Shown here: piece by piece, positions 42,224 to 50,188 of the stretch
Numbering within the stretch: position 1 is the first letter of the stretch
Layout of the letters: the number at the start of each line of letters is the position of its first letter
Notes under the pieces: generated by a model
Databases searched by the model: none
Told to the model about the DNA's origin: nothing
Seen by the model: only the letters and a program-made list of their open reading frames with translations
Program-made: the position numbers and the translations under genes
Source: Stutzerimonas stutzeri
Lineage (GTDB): Bacteria; Pseudomonadota; Gammaproteobacteria; Pseudomonadales; Pseudomonadaceae
Direction: 5' to 3'
Assembly (NCBI RefSeq): GCF_000219605.1
Contig: NC_015740.1
Coordinates: 3,782,001-3,846,000 of the forward strand
Length of the DNA: 64,000 bases

Positions 42224-42610
42224 TCAAAGCATGTGGTTGATGCGAAACACGTTGTCTTCCGGGTCCAGCAGCACCGCCTGATACCAGTGGTAATAGGTCT
42301 CGTAGGGCGCCTTGATCAGCCGCGCGCCCAGGGCGACGGCGATGGGCACCAGCCGCTCGACCTCGTCTTTCGAATCGACGTCGATGTTCAGCAGGAACTT
42401 GCAGCCGCGGGCGTCGGCGAATGCGTCCAGCTGCAGCAGCTCGTAGGCTTCCGGCGCGTTGAAGCCGATACAGCTCTTGCCGGTATCCAGCCCGCGAAAG
42501 ATCGGCGAGGCGATCTCGGGGATGTTCCTGAAGCCGAACAGCTCGCGGTAGAAGCCGCTCAGCGCCTCGATGTCCCGGGCGAAGACGTTGACGTAGGACA
42601 GCGTGCTCAT
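42224..42610 (-). CDS. VOC (glyoxalase/bleomycin-resistance fold) protein
   Basis: A 128-residue vicinal-oxygen-chelate domain protein: YVNVFARDIEALSGFYRELFGFRNIPE opens the first betaalphabetabetabeta unit, and QAVLLDPEDNVFRINHML closes the second. The start overlaps the oxygenase stop by 4 nt (ATGA) with GGAGG upstream, so the two are made together. Its role is unknown; in this context it may act on the oxygenase product or bind the substrate. Metal ligand positions are not obvious by eye. Confidence 0.85.
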   Translation of the reverse strand: MSTLSYVNVFARDIEALSGFYRELFGFRNIPEIASPIFRGLDTGKSCIGFNAPEAYELLQLDAFADARGCKFLLNIDVDSKDEVERLVPIAVALGARLIKAPYETYYHWYQAVLLDPEDNVFRINHML

Positions 42611-43617
42611 GCGACCTCCAGGCCTTTGCCGAAGGTGGTCTGCTTGACGAACTTGGAGAGCAGGTTGTCGCCGGAGGTGACCGGCGCATGACGTGGCGGA
42701 TTGGTCGCGCTGCAGCAGCCCGGCAGGCATTCGATCAAGGCGTCGTAGTTGGGTTGGTGGAAGAACACCAGCGACTGGCGGCCGTTGTCCGCGGGGCTGT
42801 CGGTCGGCGGGTTGACCACCCGGTGCAGTGTGGAAATCCACTGGTCATTGGTCCACTGCATCATCAGGTCGCCGATGTTCACGGCGAAGCCGCCCTCCAC
42901 GTAGGGCACGTCCACCCACTCGCCCTGGCGGTTGCGCGCCTGCAGGCCGCCGAGAGCGTTGTCCGGCTTGACGATGGTCAGGCTGCCGTAATCGGTGTGG
43001 GCACCGGCGCGCATCTGCCCTGGCTCCACCGCGCCCTTCAGGTCCGGGTAGCTGAGGCTGCGGAACATGCTGATGTGCTTGTCGATCTTGTCGTCGAAGA
43101 AGGTCTCCGGCAGGTCCAGCGCCAGGGCGAAGATGCGCATCAGCGACTGCGCCAGCGTGCTCATGGCGGCGAAGTACTCGCGATAGGCCTGCTCGAAACC
43201 CTCGATGCCGCTGGGCCAGACGTTCGGCGCGAAATGCGGTCCGGCGGCGGCGCAGCGGTAGTAGGGCTCGTCCGGCACGCCGCTGGGGCCGATGGAAAAG
43301 GACTCCTTCAGGTCACCCGGGGCCGCCTCTTCGAGCGAATAGGACAGGCTCTCCTCGGCCACCGCGCTGTAGCCGCGCACCATGTCCGGGCTGGGCCGGT
43401 CGACCTTGCGCTTCTCGGCCAGCGGCAAGGCGAAGAACTGCCGTGTCAGCCGCGACACCCGCTCGACCAATTCGGTAGGAATCTGATGGTTGGTGATGAC
43501 CAGAAAGCCGATGTCGCGACAGGCCTGGTCCACGGCGCGGGCAACTTGCAGCTTGCCCTCCGGCGTGCCGGCGAAATATGGCGCCAGGTCGATGATGGGA
43601 ACGTATTGCAGAGTCAT
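42607..43617 (-). CDS. Isopenicillin-N-synthase-type Fe(II)/2-oxoglutarate oxygenase
   Basis: A 336-residue cytoplasmic dioxygenase of the IPNS-like (2OG-FeII_Oxy plus DIOX_N) family. The N-terminal DIOX_N part reads VPIIDLAPYFAG and CRDIGFLVITNHQIP. The catalytic core has iron ligands H207, D209 (GAHTDYGSL) and H265 (STLHRVVNP), and the 2OG-binding R280-x-S282. The family includes fungal thymine-7-hydroxylase, so a nucleobase substrate is possible. It is the first gene of the ABC-importer operon, 117 bp downstream of a sigma-54 element that carries RutR- and NtrC-type sites. GAGGAG lies 10 nt before the ATG. Confidence 0.88.
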   Translation of the reverse strand: MTLQYVPIIDLAPYFAGTPEGKLQVARAVDQACRDIGFLVITNHQIPTELVERVSRLTRQFFALPLAEKRKVDRPSPDMVRGYSAVAEESLSYSLEEAAPGDLKESFSIGPSGVPDEPYYRCAAAGPHFAPNVWPSGIEGFEQAYREYFAAMSTLAQSLMRIFALALDLPETFFDDKIDKHISMFRSLSYPDLKGAVEPGQMRAGAHTDYGSLTIVKPDNALGGLQARNRQGEWVDVPYVEGGFAVNIGDLMMQWTNDQWISTLHRVVNPPTDSPADNGRQSLVFFHQPNYDALIECLPGCCSATNPPRHAPVTSGDNLLSKFVKQTTFGKGLEVA

Positions 43618-43733
43618 GGGTGACGCACTCCTCTGACGCAAGGCGGGTAACGAGCGCGTCGCCGATGGCGCGGGCGCTTCTCTGTATGCGTGACGCCGCC
43701 GCCCGCGTGCACGCCGGGCGACGGGGAGGAGAG

Positions 43734-43749
43734 AGCAGAAAGCGTGCCA
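43734..43749 (-). promoter_or_regulatory. Sigma-54 (-24/-12) promoter of the oxygenase-ABC importer operon
   Basis: On the minus strand TGGCACGCTTTCTGCT gives a perfect TGGCACG -24 block and a TGC -12 block at the required spacing. It predicts a start site near 43723, about 105 bp before the oxygenase ATG. Confidence 0.85.
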
Positions 43750-43801
43750 CTGGATCGAAGCGCTTATGGATCAGGGACTTGGCGTCGCGCCAGAGAAAAA
43801 C

Positions 43802-43817
43802 CGGATCAAATGGTCCG
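43802..43817 (-). promoter_or_regulatory. RutR-like operator
   Basis: CGGATCAAATGGTCCG (plus strand) is a palindrome with one internal mismatch. The GATCA-AA-TGGTC core matches the RutR consensus TTGACCA-N2-TGGTCAA at 9 of 10 core positions. It lies 52 bp upstream of the -24 element, as at rutA. Confidence 0.7.
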
Positions 43818-43824
43818 CTTCGGA

Positions 43825-43859
43825 GCACTTGGTTTGTGCGTCAGGCACGAAAAGCGGGC
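43825..43859 (-). promoter_or_regulatory. Tandem NtrC-type enhancer sites
   Basis: GCACTTGGTTTGTGC (43825-43839) fits GCAC-N7-GTGC. A degenerate second copy GCACGAAAAGCGGGC (43845-43859) lies exactly 20 bp away, two helical turns. The proximal site is 75 bp upstream of the -24 element. Confidence 0.7.
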
Positions 43860-44194
43860 GGCCGAGGTGCGCCGGACTGAAGGGCGCAGCGGGGCGAATC
43901 GGCAGCCAGGCGGGCGATGGCGCGAGGCAAGCTGCAACATTTCATTTCCTCGCCAGCACCGCAGCACACGGAAGCTCGAACGACCGAATCGGGGGGCATC
44001 CCTGCGCTCCTTGCCGTTCCGCGGCGCCGCAGCCTCCACGCCGCGCCATGCCCCGCCGCCTACACGCGCACTTGAATGCCCGTCGGCAGTGAACTAACGA
44101 CGCAGCGTCGCGATCCCCTTTTAAGCACAGTCAGAGCGATCCGGGCCGGCAGCGCGCCGCGCAGGTCCGGTCTCAAGCGATGAGGAGCCCCTCC

Positions 44195-44650
44195 GTGACC
44201 GTTATCACCCACCGCACGCAAACCACCCAGACCACCCACAGCGTCTCCCGCCACGTACCGAACCCCGTGCACGCGACCCTGCTTGCCGGCTCGGTCCCGC
44301 TGTTTCTCGGGGCCATGCTGAGCGATATCGCCTACTTCAAGACCTACGAGATCCAATGGAGCAACTTCTCCGCCTGGCTGATCGCCGGCGGGCTGGTGTT
44401 CTGTGGCCTGGCGCTGCTGTTCGCGCTGGCTAACCTGATCGGCGCACGGCACAAGCAGGGGCGACCGCTGATCTATTTCGCGCTACTGCTGGCCACCTGG
44501 GTGCTGGGCTTTTTCAACGCACTGGAACACGCCAAGGATGCCTGGGCGACCATGCCCCAAGGGCTGGTGCTCTCGGTGATCGTCACCCTGCTGGCCTGCG
44601 CGGCCAGCTGGATCGGCCTGAGCAACCTGCGCTCGGGAGGTGAAGCATGA
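44195..44650 (+). CDS. DUF2231 domain membrane protein
   Basis: A 151-residue inner-membrane protein with four hydrophobic helices, including ATLLAGSVPLFLGAMLSDIAYF and AWLIAGGLVFCGLALLFALANLIG. The pattern is that of DUF2231 proteins, often found beside periplasmic PQQ- or cytochrome-linked dehydrogenases. GAGGAG at 44182-44187 sits 7 nt before GTG 44195, so this GTG is preferred over an ATG at 44180 inside the Shine-Dalgarno area. Its stop overlaps the next start by 4 nt (ATGA), so the two proteins are coupled. Confidence 0.85.
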   Translation: MTVITHRTQTTQTTHSVSRHVPNPVHATLLAGSVPLFLGAMLSDIAYFKTYEIQWSNFSAWLIAGGLVFCGLALLFALANLIGARHKQGRPLIYFALLLATWVLGFFNALEHAKDAWATMPQGLVLSVIVTLLACAASWIGLSNLRSGGEA

Positions 44651-45942
44651 AGCACTCGAGCGCATTGACCACCCTGGCCATGGCTGCCCTGCTCAGCGGC
44701 TGCGGCGGTGAAGAGCAGAACGCTGCCCAGCATTACGGACCCGATCCCAAGCTGCCCGAACCGGAGCGTGGGCTGCTGCCGAGCATGAAGATCGCCGAGC
44801 CAACCCCCTGGGGCGATCAGCTACCCACCGTGCCGGACGGTTTCAGCGTGACGGCAATTGCCACCGATCTGAAGATCCCCCGCCAGACGCTGGTGCTGCC
44901 CAACGGCGACATCCTGGTGGCCGAAGGCCGCGGCGGCAATGCACCCAAGCTCAAGCCCAAGGACGTGATCGCCGACGTGATCAAGGCACGCGGCACCACC
45001 TCGGTGGAGAGCGGCGACCGTGTCACTCTGCTACGCGACGCCGATGGCGACGGCGAGTACGAGCTGCAGACGGTGTTCGCCGAGGATCTCAACGCCCCCT
45101 ACGGGCTGGCGTTCCACGACGGCAACCTCTACGTTGCCAATCAGGACGCGCTGGTGCGCTTCGACTATCAGGACGGTCAGACCGAGGCCAGCGGCCCGCC
45201 GACCCAGGTGGCCGAACTGCCCTCCGAGATCAATCACCACTGGACCAAGGCGCTGACCATCAGCTCCGATGGTCAGTACCTCTACGTCGGCATCGGCTCC
45301 AACAGCAACATCACCGAGCGCGGCATGGAAGCCGAGATCGACCGCGCCATGGTCTGGCAGATCAACGCCGACACCGGCGCCTACAAGCCCTACGCCACCG
45401 GCCTGCGCAACCCGACCGCGCTGGCGATCCAGCCAGGCTCGGGGCAGCTCTGGGCGGTGGTCAACGAGCGCGACGAACTGGGCGAAGACCTGGTGCCGGA
45501 TTATCTGACGTCGATCAAGGAAGGCGGCTTCTACGGCTGGCCTTACGCCTACTGGGGCCAGAACGTCGATGACCGCGTGCGCCCGCAGGACCCGGACAAG
45601 GTCGCCGCCAGCATCACGCCGGACTACGCCCTGGGCTCGCACGTCGCCGCACTGGGCCTGGACTTTTCGTCCGATGTGATGGGCGAGCGCTTCGCCGAGG
45701 GTGTGTTCATCGGCGAGCACGGCAGCTGGAACCGCAAGGAACCGGTCGGCTACAAGGTGATCTTCGTCCCCTTCCAGAATGGCCGCCCCGCCGGCCAGCC
45801 GATCGACTTCGTCACCGGCTTTCGTACCGACGACGGCAAGACCCGCGGCCGCCCCGTCGGCGTGACGGTAGACCCGCGCGGCGCGCTGATCGTCGCCGAT
45901 GACCTGGCCAACGTGGTGTGGCGAGTGACGCGGGAGCAGTGA
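44647..45942 (+). CDS. PQQ-type sugar (sorbosone-like) dehydrogenase lipoprotein
   Basis: A 431-residue exported lipoprotein with lipobox LLSGC (Cys at about 19). The mature part is a six-bladed propeller of the GDH/sorbosone dehydrogenase family: GFSVTAIATDLKIPRQTLVLPNGDILVAEGRGG, LNAPYGLAFHDGNLYVANQDALVRF, YATGLRNPTALAIQPGSGQLWAVVNERDELGEDLVPDYLTSIKEGGFYGWPYAYWG (landmarks by motif), and GRPVGVTVDPRGALIVADDLANVVWRV. Such enzymes use PQQ to oxidise sugars or aldehydes in the periplasm. No pqq genes are in the window. It is coupled to the upstream DUF2231 protein, which may be its membrane partner. Confidence 0.88.
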   Translation: MKHSSALTTLAMAALLSGCGGEEQNAAQHYGPDPKLPEPERGLLPSMKIAEPTPWGDQLPTVPDGFSVTAIATDLKIPRQTLVLPNGDILVAEGRGGNAPKLKPKDVIADVIKARGTTSVESGDRVTLLRDADGDGEYELQTVFAEDLNAPYGLAFHDGNLYVANQDALVRFDYQDGQTEASGPPTQVAELPSEINHHWTKALTISSDGQYLYVGIGSNSNITERGMEAEIDRAMVWQINADTGAYKPYATGLRNPTALAIQPGSGQLWAVVNERDELGEDLVPDYLTSIKEGGFYGWPYAYWGQNVDDRVRPQDPDKVAASITPDYALGSHVAALGLDFSSDVMGERFAEGVFIGEHGSWNRKEPVGYKVIFVPFQNGRPAGQPIDFVTGFRTDDGKTRGRPVGVTVDPRGALIVADDLANVVWRVTREQ

Positions 45943-45949
45943 TGGACAG

Positions 45950-45977
45950 CCGGCCGGTGGCCAGGGTCACCGGCCGG
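45950..45977. terminator. Bidirectional stem-loop between convergent genes
   Basis: CCGGCCGGTG (45950-45959) and CACCGGCCGG (45968-45977) form a perfect 10-bp stem with an 8-nt loop. It is flanked by TCTCAT on the right, with no strong T-tract. Confidence 0.6.
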
Positions 45978-45994
45978 TCTCATGCACCCTGAGC

Positions 45995-46399
45995 TCAGCC
46001 TGTCGCTGTGCCAAGCAGGCTCTTCAGCCGCTGCAGATCGGCTTCGACCGCGAGCGCATCCGCCTCGAATTGCTCGTCGGTCATCCCCGGCTGGCGGAAC
46101 AGACTGAAGACGAACTCACTGCCCTCGCCATACGGCATGACCCGCATGGGGTTGTGTACGGTCAGGCCCGACGCCAGCTCCACCTCGTGGTCCAGCACGC
46201 CCAGCGCATTGCGAGCGGCGAAGCGGATCGTCACCTGGCCGAACGGCGCATCCGCGATCCAGGCACCGCCCTGCTGCCTGACCTCGGAACGCGCCAGCCC
46301 CGCCGCCCACAAGGGAAGATTGCGCGGATCGGCGGCGAACTCATACACATCGTCCGAAGCTCGGGCGATAAACACACTGATATGGCGAACATGCTCCAT
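45995..46399 (-). CDS. SRPBCC (START-like) family protein
   Basis: A 134-residue cytoplasmic protein with the helix-grip fold pattern: VRHISVFIARASDDVYEFAADPRNLPLWAAGLARSEV opens it, and a long C-terminal helix (MTDEQFEADALAVEADLQRLKSLL) closes it. Members bind hydrophobic ligands or polyketides; the ligand is unknown. The start at 46399 has GGAGGA 3-5 nt upstream, so a longer in-frame start is rejected. Confidence 0.82.
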   Translation of the reverse strand: MEHVRHISVFIARASDDVYEFAADPRNLPLWAAGLARSEVRQQGGAWIADAPFGQVTIRFAARNALGVLDHEVELASGLTVHNPMRVMPYGEGSEFVFSLFRQPGMTDEQFEADALAVEADLQRLKSLLGTATG

Positions 46400-46569
46400 G
46401 GTTCCTCCCGGCAGCTGCGCCCGAATGAACACAGCATCATAGAACCGCCTGTAGTATCAGGCGCAACAAACCCGATGATCGCCTTCATCGGCCTCGTCCG
46501 GCGACGCCCGAACCAGAACATTGCCCTGCCCTATCGGTCTGTACCGAACAACTGCCACTGGACAGCCCC

Positions 46570-46962
46570 ATGCTCCGCTCCATCCACCATGCCGCGATCA
46601 TCTGCTCTGACTACCCCGTCTCTAAGCACTTCTATACCGAGGTGCTGGGCCTCAGCGTGATCGCCGAGCATTACCGGGAATCACGGCAGTCCTACAAGCT
46701 CGACCTGGCGTTGCCGGACGGCGGGCAGATCGAGCTGTTCTCCTTTCCCGATGCGCCGCCGCGTCCTTCGCGGCCGGAAGCGCAGGGGTTGCGGCATCTG
46801 GCGTTCGCGGTGGACGACGTCGCCGCCTGCAAGGCTGAACTGGAGGCGAATGGCATGGCCGTGGAGCCGATCCGGGTCGACGAGTACACGGGCCGCCGCT
46901 TTACCTTCTTTGCCGATCCGGACGGCCTGCCGCTGGAGCTGTACGAAAAGGCATCGCGCTAG
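46570..46962 (+). CDS. VOC family protein, YaeR/GloA2-like
   Basis: A 130-residue vicinal-oxygen-chelate protein similar to the GloA2/YaeR group: HHAAIICSDYPVSKHFYTEVLGLSVIAEHYR, then QIELFSFPDAPPRPSRPEAQGLRHLAFAVDDV and FTFFADPDGLPLELYE. Metal ligand candidates are the first His pair, the E of IELF, the H of LRHLAF and the E of LELYE, a full set. The reaction is unknown, possibly a lyase or isomerase of a small oxoacid. Confidence 0.88.
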   Translation: MLRSIHHAAIICSDYPVSKHFYTEVLGLSVIAEHYRESRQSYKLDLALPDGGQIELFSFPDAPPRPSRPEAQGLRHLAFAVDDVAACKAELEANGMAVEPIRVDEYTGRRFTFFADPDGLPLELYEKASR

Positions 46963-47075
46963 TTCGGCAGCCGGCCCATCCTGGCGGAGCTTGAAGCGAG
47001 ATCACCTTGTTTCCTCGGACCGTCCTCGGCTAGGGTGCCGCCTCGAAGAAATCGCGGTCATCAGGAGCATGCGGA

Positions 47076-47549
47076 TTGAGCAGAACAGGGATGTTGGCGC
47101 TGGGGTTGTCCCTGGCGCTATCGGCACAGGCGGCCGAGCGACAGGTCTATCTGGTGGCCACGGTGCAGCTGGACGGCTCCAGCCTGGCGCAGAGCATTTT
47201 CCTTCATGAGCCGCAGATCACCGAGCTGCAGGGCTGCCTCGACGCCGTGCGCGACGGGCAGAGCAAGCGTGACTGGCTCCTGTACCGGCACATCTTCCGC
47301 CGCGACCGCTTCAAGGGATTCTCCGGCCATATCCGCTACCAATGCGGCTACAGCGAGCAGCGCTTCAGCAGCTGGCACGACGGCCCGCGCTACAACAAGC
47401 CGTACCTGATTGGCATGAACGACAACGCCGAGCTCAGGGTGGTGCGTACGCCCAGCCAGGCGCAGTGCATGACCCAGCTGCGCGCGCTGCCGGCGGCGCG
47501 GCAGGCCCAGAGCTTCTGTGCCATGGGCAACCAGGAACTGCAGCCCTGA
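47076..47549 (+). CDS. Exported protein of unknown function
   Basis: A 157-residue protein with a signal peptide (MLALGLSLALSAQAA). The mature part has four cysteines (QGCLDAV, RYQCGYSE, AQCMTQL, SFCAMGN) that could form two disulfides. I do not recognise a family. The start is TTG at 47076 with AGGAG 8 nt upstream; ATG 47091 is the alternative and still leaves the signal peptide nearly whole. No operon partners are evident. Confidence 0.7.
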   Translation: MSRTGMLALGLSLALSAQAAERQVYLVATVQLDGSSLAQSIFLHEPQITELQGCLDAVRDGQSKRDWLLYRHIFRRDRFKGFSGHIRYQCGYSEQRFSSWHDGPRYNKPYLIGMNDNAELRVVRTPSQAQCMTQLRALPAARQAQSFCAMGNQELQP

Positions 47550-47591
47550 ACCGGAGCCGCCCGGCCAGCAGACCAGGCGGCACGTCATGCA

Positions 47592-48050
47592 TCAGTCCGG
47601 CTGGTAACTGCCCGGCACCGGTGCGAAGGAGACGCCGAAGCGGTTCCAGGCGTTGATGGTGGCGATGGCCAGGGTCAAGTTGGCGAGCTGAGCTTCGGAA
47701 AAGTACTCGCGCACCTCCTCGAACAGCTGCCGCGACACGCCCTGCGGCAGCAGGGTGTTGGCCTCGGCCCAGGCCAGCGCGGCACGCTCGCGGTCGGTAA
47801 AGAACGGCGTTTCGCGCCAGGCACTCAGGGCATAGATGCGCTGCTCGGTTTCGCCCAGGGCGCGGGCGTCCTTGGTGTGCATGTCGAGGCAATAGGCGCA
47901 CCCGTTGATCTGCGAGACGCGGATCTTGACCAGCTCCATCAGCGGCTTGTCGACGCCATCCTCGCGGCGGCTCTGCCGCGCCAGGTAGGTTTCCAGCCCG
48001 ATCATCGCGGTCATTACGTCGGGGGCGGCGGCCTGGTAGTTCATGCGCAT
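47592..48050 (-). CDS. AhpD-like carboxymuconolactone decarboxylase family protein
   Basis: A 152-residue alkylhydroperoxidase-like (CMD) protein. The redox motif is GCAYCLDMHTKDAR (CxxC plus His), about residues 50-63, as in AhpD proteins that reduce peroxides or peroxiredoxin partners. LMELVKIRVSQINGCAYC and the later ERAALAWAEANTLL region complete the fold. GAGGAG precedes the start. It is divergent from an AraC-family regulator gene that may have controlled it, but that regulator is now frameshifted. Confidence 0.88.
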   Translation of the reverse strand: MRMNYQAAAPDVMTAMIGLETYLARQSRREDGVDKPLMELVKIRVSQINGCAYCLDMHTKDARALGETEQRIYALSAWRETPFFTDRERAALAWAEANTLLPQGVSRQLFEEVREYFSEAQLANLTLAIATINAWNRFGVSFAPVPGSYQPD

Positions 48051-48143
48051 GGTGGTCACTCCTCGGTTTGAATGTGCAACCAAGGCTACGCAGCCGCCAT
48101 GCTGCGCTATTGTAGATTTTCGACATCTGCCAAACGGCCCGTC

Positions 48144-48948
48144 ATGACCGAGTCCCTCCACGCCCGCCTGCCCTGCCTGCAGGGTTTCATCACACGCCCG
48201 CCAAGTCCGGCGCTGGCGGCGTACGTGCAGCGTTTCTGGTGGATGGAAGGCGACGGCTCGCAGGCTTACGACGAGCAGATGCTGCACCCGGACGGCGGCA
48301 GCGGCGTGATCTTCAACTTCGCCGATCCGCTGAGTTTCGATGGCACGCCACGCGGGCCGCGGGCGCTGATCGCGGGCCCGCAGCTGGCCAGCACCCGCCT
48401 GCAGCTGGCCGGGCAGGTCAGGCTGATGGGGGTGCGTTTTCGCCCCGGCATGGGCGCTGCGGTATTCGGCATCGGCCTCGATGAGCTTCACGGGTTTCAG
48501 GAGGCCGACTGGCCCCGGCTGGGCCTGGCGCAACTGGTCGATCGGCTGGCCGAGCTGGGGCGGGACGCGCAGCAGGCGGTGGTCGAACGCGAACTGCTCC
48601 GCCGGCTCGAAGAGATCCAGGCACGGCGCAACCCGGTGCAGCAGCTGCTCAACCGGATCGCGGCCAGCGAAGGCCGGGCGCGGCTGGCCGATCTGCTGCA
48701 GAGCGTACCGCTCGGCCAGCGCCAGCTGGAACGCCTGTTCCGCCATCAGGTGGGGCTGACGCCCAAACAGTTCAGCCGCATCCAGCGCGTGGCCCTGGCG
48801 CCGGGAACTGCGCGCCGGCGAGGCACTGCTGGACACCGCCCTGGCCTGCGGCTACAGCGACCAGGCGCACTTCATCCACGACTTCAAGACCGTGGTCGGC
48901 ATGACGCCGGGGCAGTATCGCTTGCGGATTAAGCGTAGCGGCGTCTGA
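48144..48948 (+). pseudogene. AraC-family regulator (DUF6597 type), frameshifted in the DNA-binding domain
   Basis: From ATG 48144 the frame encodes an N-terminal sensor domain (YVQRFWWMEGDGSQAYDEQMLHPDGGSGVIFNF region) and the first HTH of an AraC domain (LGQRQLERLFRHQVGLTPKQFSRIQRVALA). At about 48800-48802 the frame breaks. The missing end, RELRAGEALLDTALACGYSDQAHFIHDFK ... GMTPGQYRLR, is found intact in the next frame and stops at 48948. An extra C after GCG at 48800 restores everything if removed. Left as is, translation stays in the wrong frame to 48932 and the second HTH is lost. It could also be a sequencing error. Its neighbour is the divergent AhpD-like gene. Confidence 0.85.
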
Positions 48949-49109
48949 AGAAGCGCAGGCCGCCATCCACAAAGTCGGCTTTCGCGGTGCTGATCGCGCA
49001 TGACCGCAGGTTCGCATGGCCCGATGCTGGCAAGATTCGTGGGAACCTTGTCATTGCGACAGCGGCATCTCGGCAGCAGACTGCAGCCATCCACCCCGAG
49101 AGCTGCACC

Positions 49110-50099
49110 ATGGACGCCACCCGCACCGTCGCCTGTCTGATCTACCCGGATGTGATGAGCCTGGACGTCACCGGCCCGATGCAGGTGTTCGCCTCGGCCA
49201 ACGTCGAGCGACAGCGCCAGGGTCTGCCTCGTCATTACGAGCTGGTGCTGCTGGGCACCACGGCCGGCCCGGTCGTCACCTCGGCCGGGCTGAAGCTGGT
49301 GGCGGATGCCAGCTGGGCCGAATGCGCTCCCGCCACGCTGGATACCCTGCTGATCCCCGGTGGGGTCGGCGTGGATGCGCAGAGGCGCGACCAACCGCTG
49401 CTTGCCTGGCTGCGGGACGCCGAACCCAGGGTGCGACGCCTCGGCTCGGTCTGTTCCGGCGCGCTGATCCTGGCCGAGGCCGGGCTGTTCGACGGGCGCA
49501 AGGCGACCACGCACTGGGCGGACCTCGCGGCGCTGGGCGAGTACCCGACCATCGAGGTGCAGGGCGACCGGTTGCACACCTACGACCCGACCGATCCGCA
49601 GGCGTCGCATCTGTTCAGCTCCGCGGGCGTCACCGCCGGCGTCGACCTGGCGCTGGCCCTGGTGGAAGCCGATCTCGGCCGCGCACTGGCGCTGGCAGTC
49701 GCCCAGCGGCTGGTGATGTTCCTGCGCCGGCCCGGGGGGCAGACCCAGTTCAGCCCGATGCTGGCGGCGCCGAGCGGCAACGTGGCGCGCCTCGCCGCGC
49801 TGCTGGAATGGATTCCAGGGAATCTGGGCGACGACCTGTCCATCGAGGCGCTGGCTGCCCAGGCGCATATGACCCCACGCACCCTGTGCCGCCTGTTCAG
49901 CCAGGAAACCGGCATGGGCCCGGGCCAGTACATCGAACGGGTGCGCCTGGAAGCCGCGCGCAATCTGCTGCTCGACGCCCAGGCCTCGATCGCGACGGTG
50001 GCGCGGCAGACCGGCTTCGGCCATCCGGAAAATCTCCGGCGCAGCTTCCAGAAGCACCTGTCGGTCAGCCCGCGGGACTTCTACCAGCGTTTCGGCTGA
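49110..50099 (+). CDS. GlxA-family transcriptional regulator (DJ-1/PfpI plus AraC HTH)
   Basis: A 329-residue regulator. The N-terminal DJ-1/PfpI-like domain (about 1-190) has VACLIYPDVMSLDVTGPMQVFASAN and the nucleophile-elbow-like VRRLGSVCSGALILAEAGL. The AraC domain (about 225-325) has two HTH units, LSIEALAAQAHMTPRTLCRLF and SIATVARQTGFGHPENLRRSFQKHLSVSPRDFYQRF. Ligand-type domains of this group sense amides, betaines or nothing known. The MFS gene starts 89 bp downstream and may be its target. Confidence 0.92.
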   Translation: MDATRTVACLIYPDVMSLDVTGPMQVFASANVERQRQGLPRHYELVLLGTTAGPVVTSAGLKLVADASWAECAPATLDTLLIPGGVGVDAQRRDQPLLAWLRDAEPRVRRLGSVCSGALILAEAGLFDGRKATTHWADLAALGEYPTIEVQGDRLHTYDPTDPQASHLFSSAGVTAGVDLALALVEADLGRALALAVAQRLVMFLRRPGGQTQFSPMLAAPSGNVARLAALLEWIPGNLGDDLSIEALAAQAHMTPRTLCRLFSQETGMGPGQYIERVRLEAARNLLLDAQASIATVARQTGFGHPENLRRSFQKHLSVSPRDFYQRFG

Positions 50100-50188
50100 C
50101 GCAACCGACCTCAATCACCGTTCCCAGCCCGCTCGGCATCTGGCCAGGCAGCGCTGTGCCCGCTCGCCACCCTAAAGGAGCCGCCCAT

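Larger units (their letters stand above)
43618..44194. other. Divergent intergenic region (577 bp) with composite control module
   Basis: No convincing gene. The left third (43734-43859) holds the sigma-54 promoter, RutR-like operator and tandem NtrC-like sites of the oxygenase operon. Right of this I see nothing identifiable apart from the presumed promoter of the DUF2231 gene. Confidence 0.7.

Noticed and set aside
43690..44097. Short plus-strand open frame in the divergent gap
   Set aside because: It covers the control module, has no Shine-Dalgarno and gives a low-complexity Arg/Pro-rich protein.
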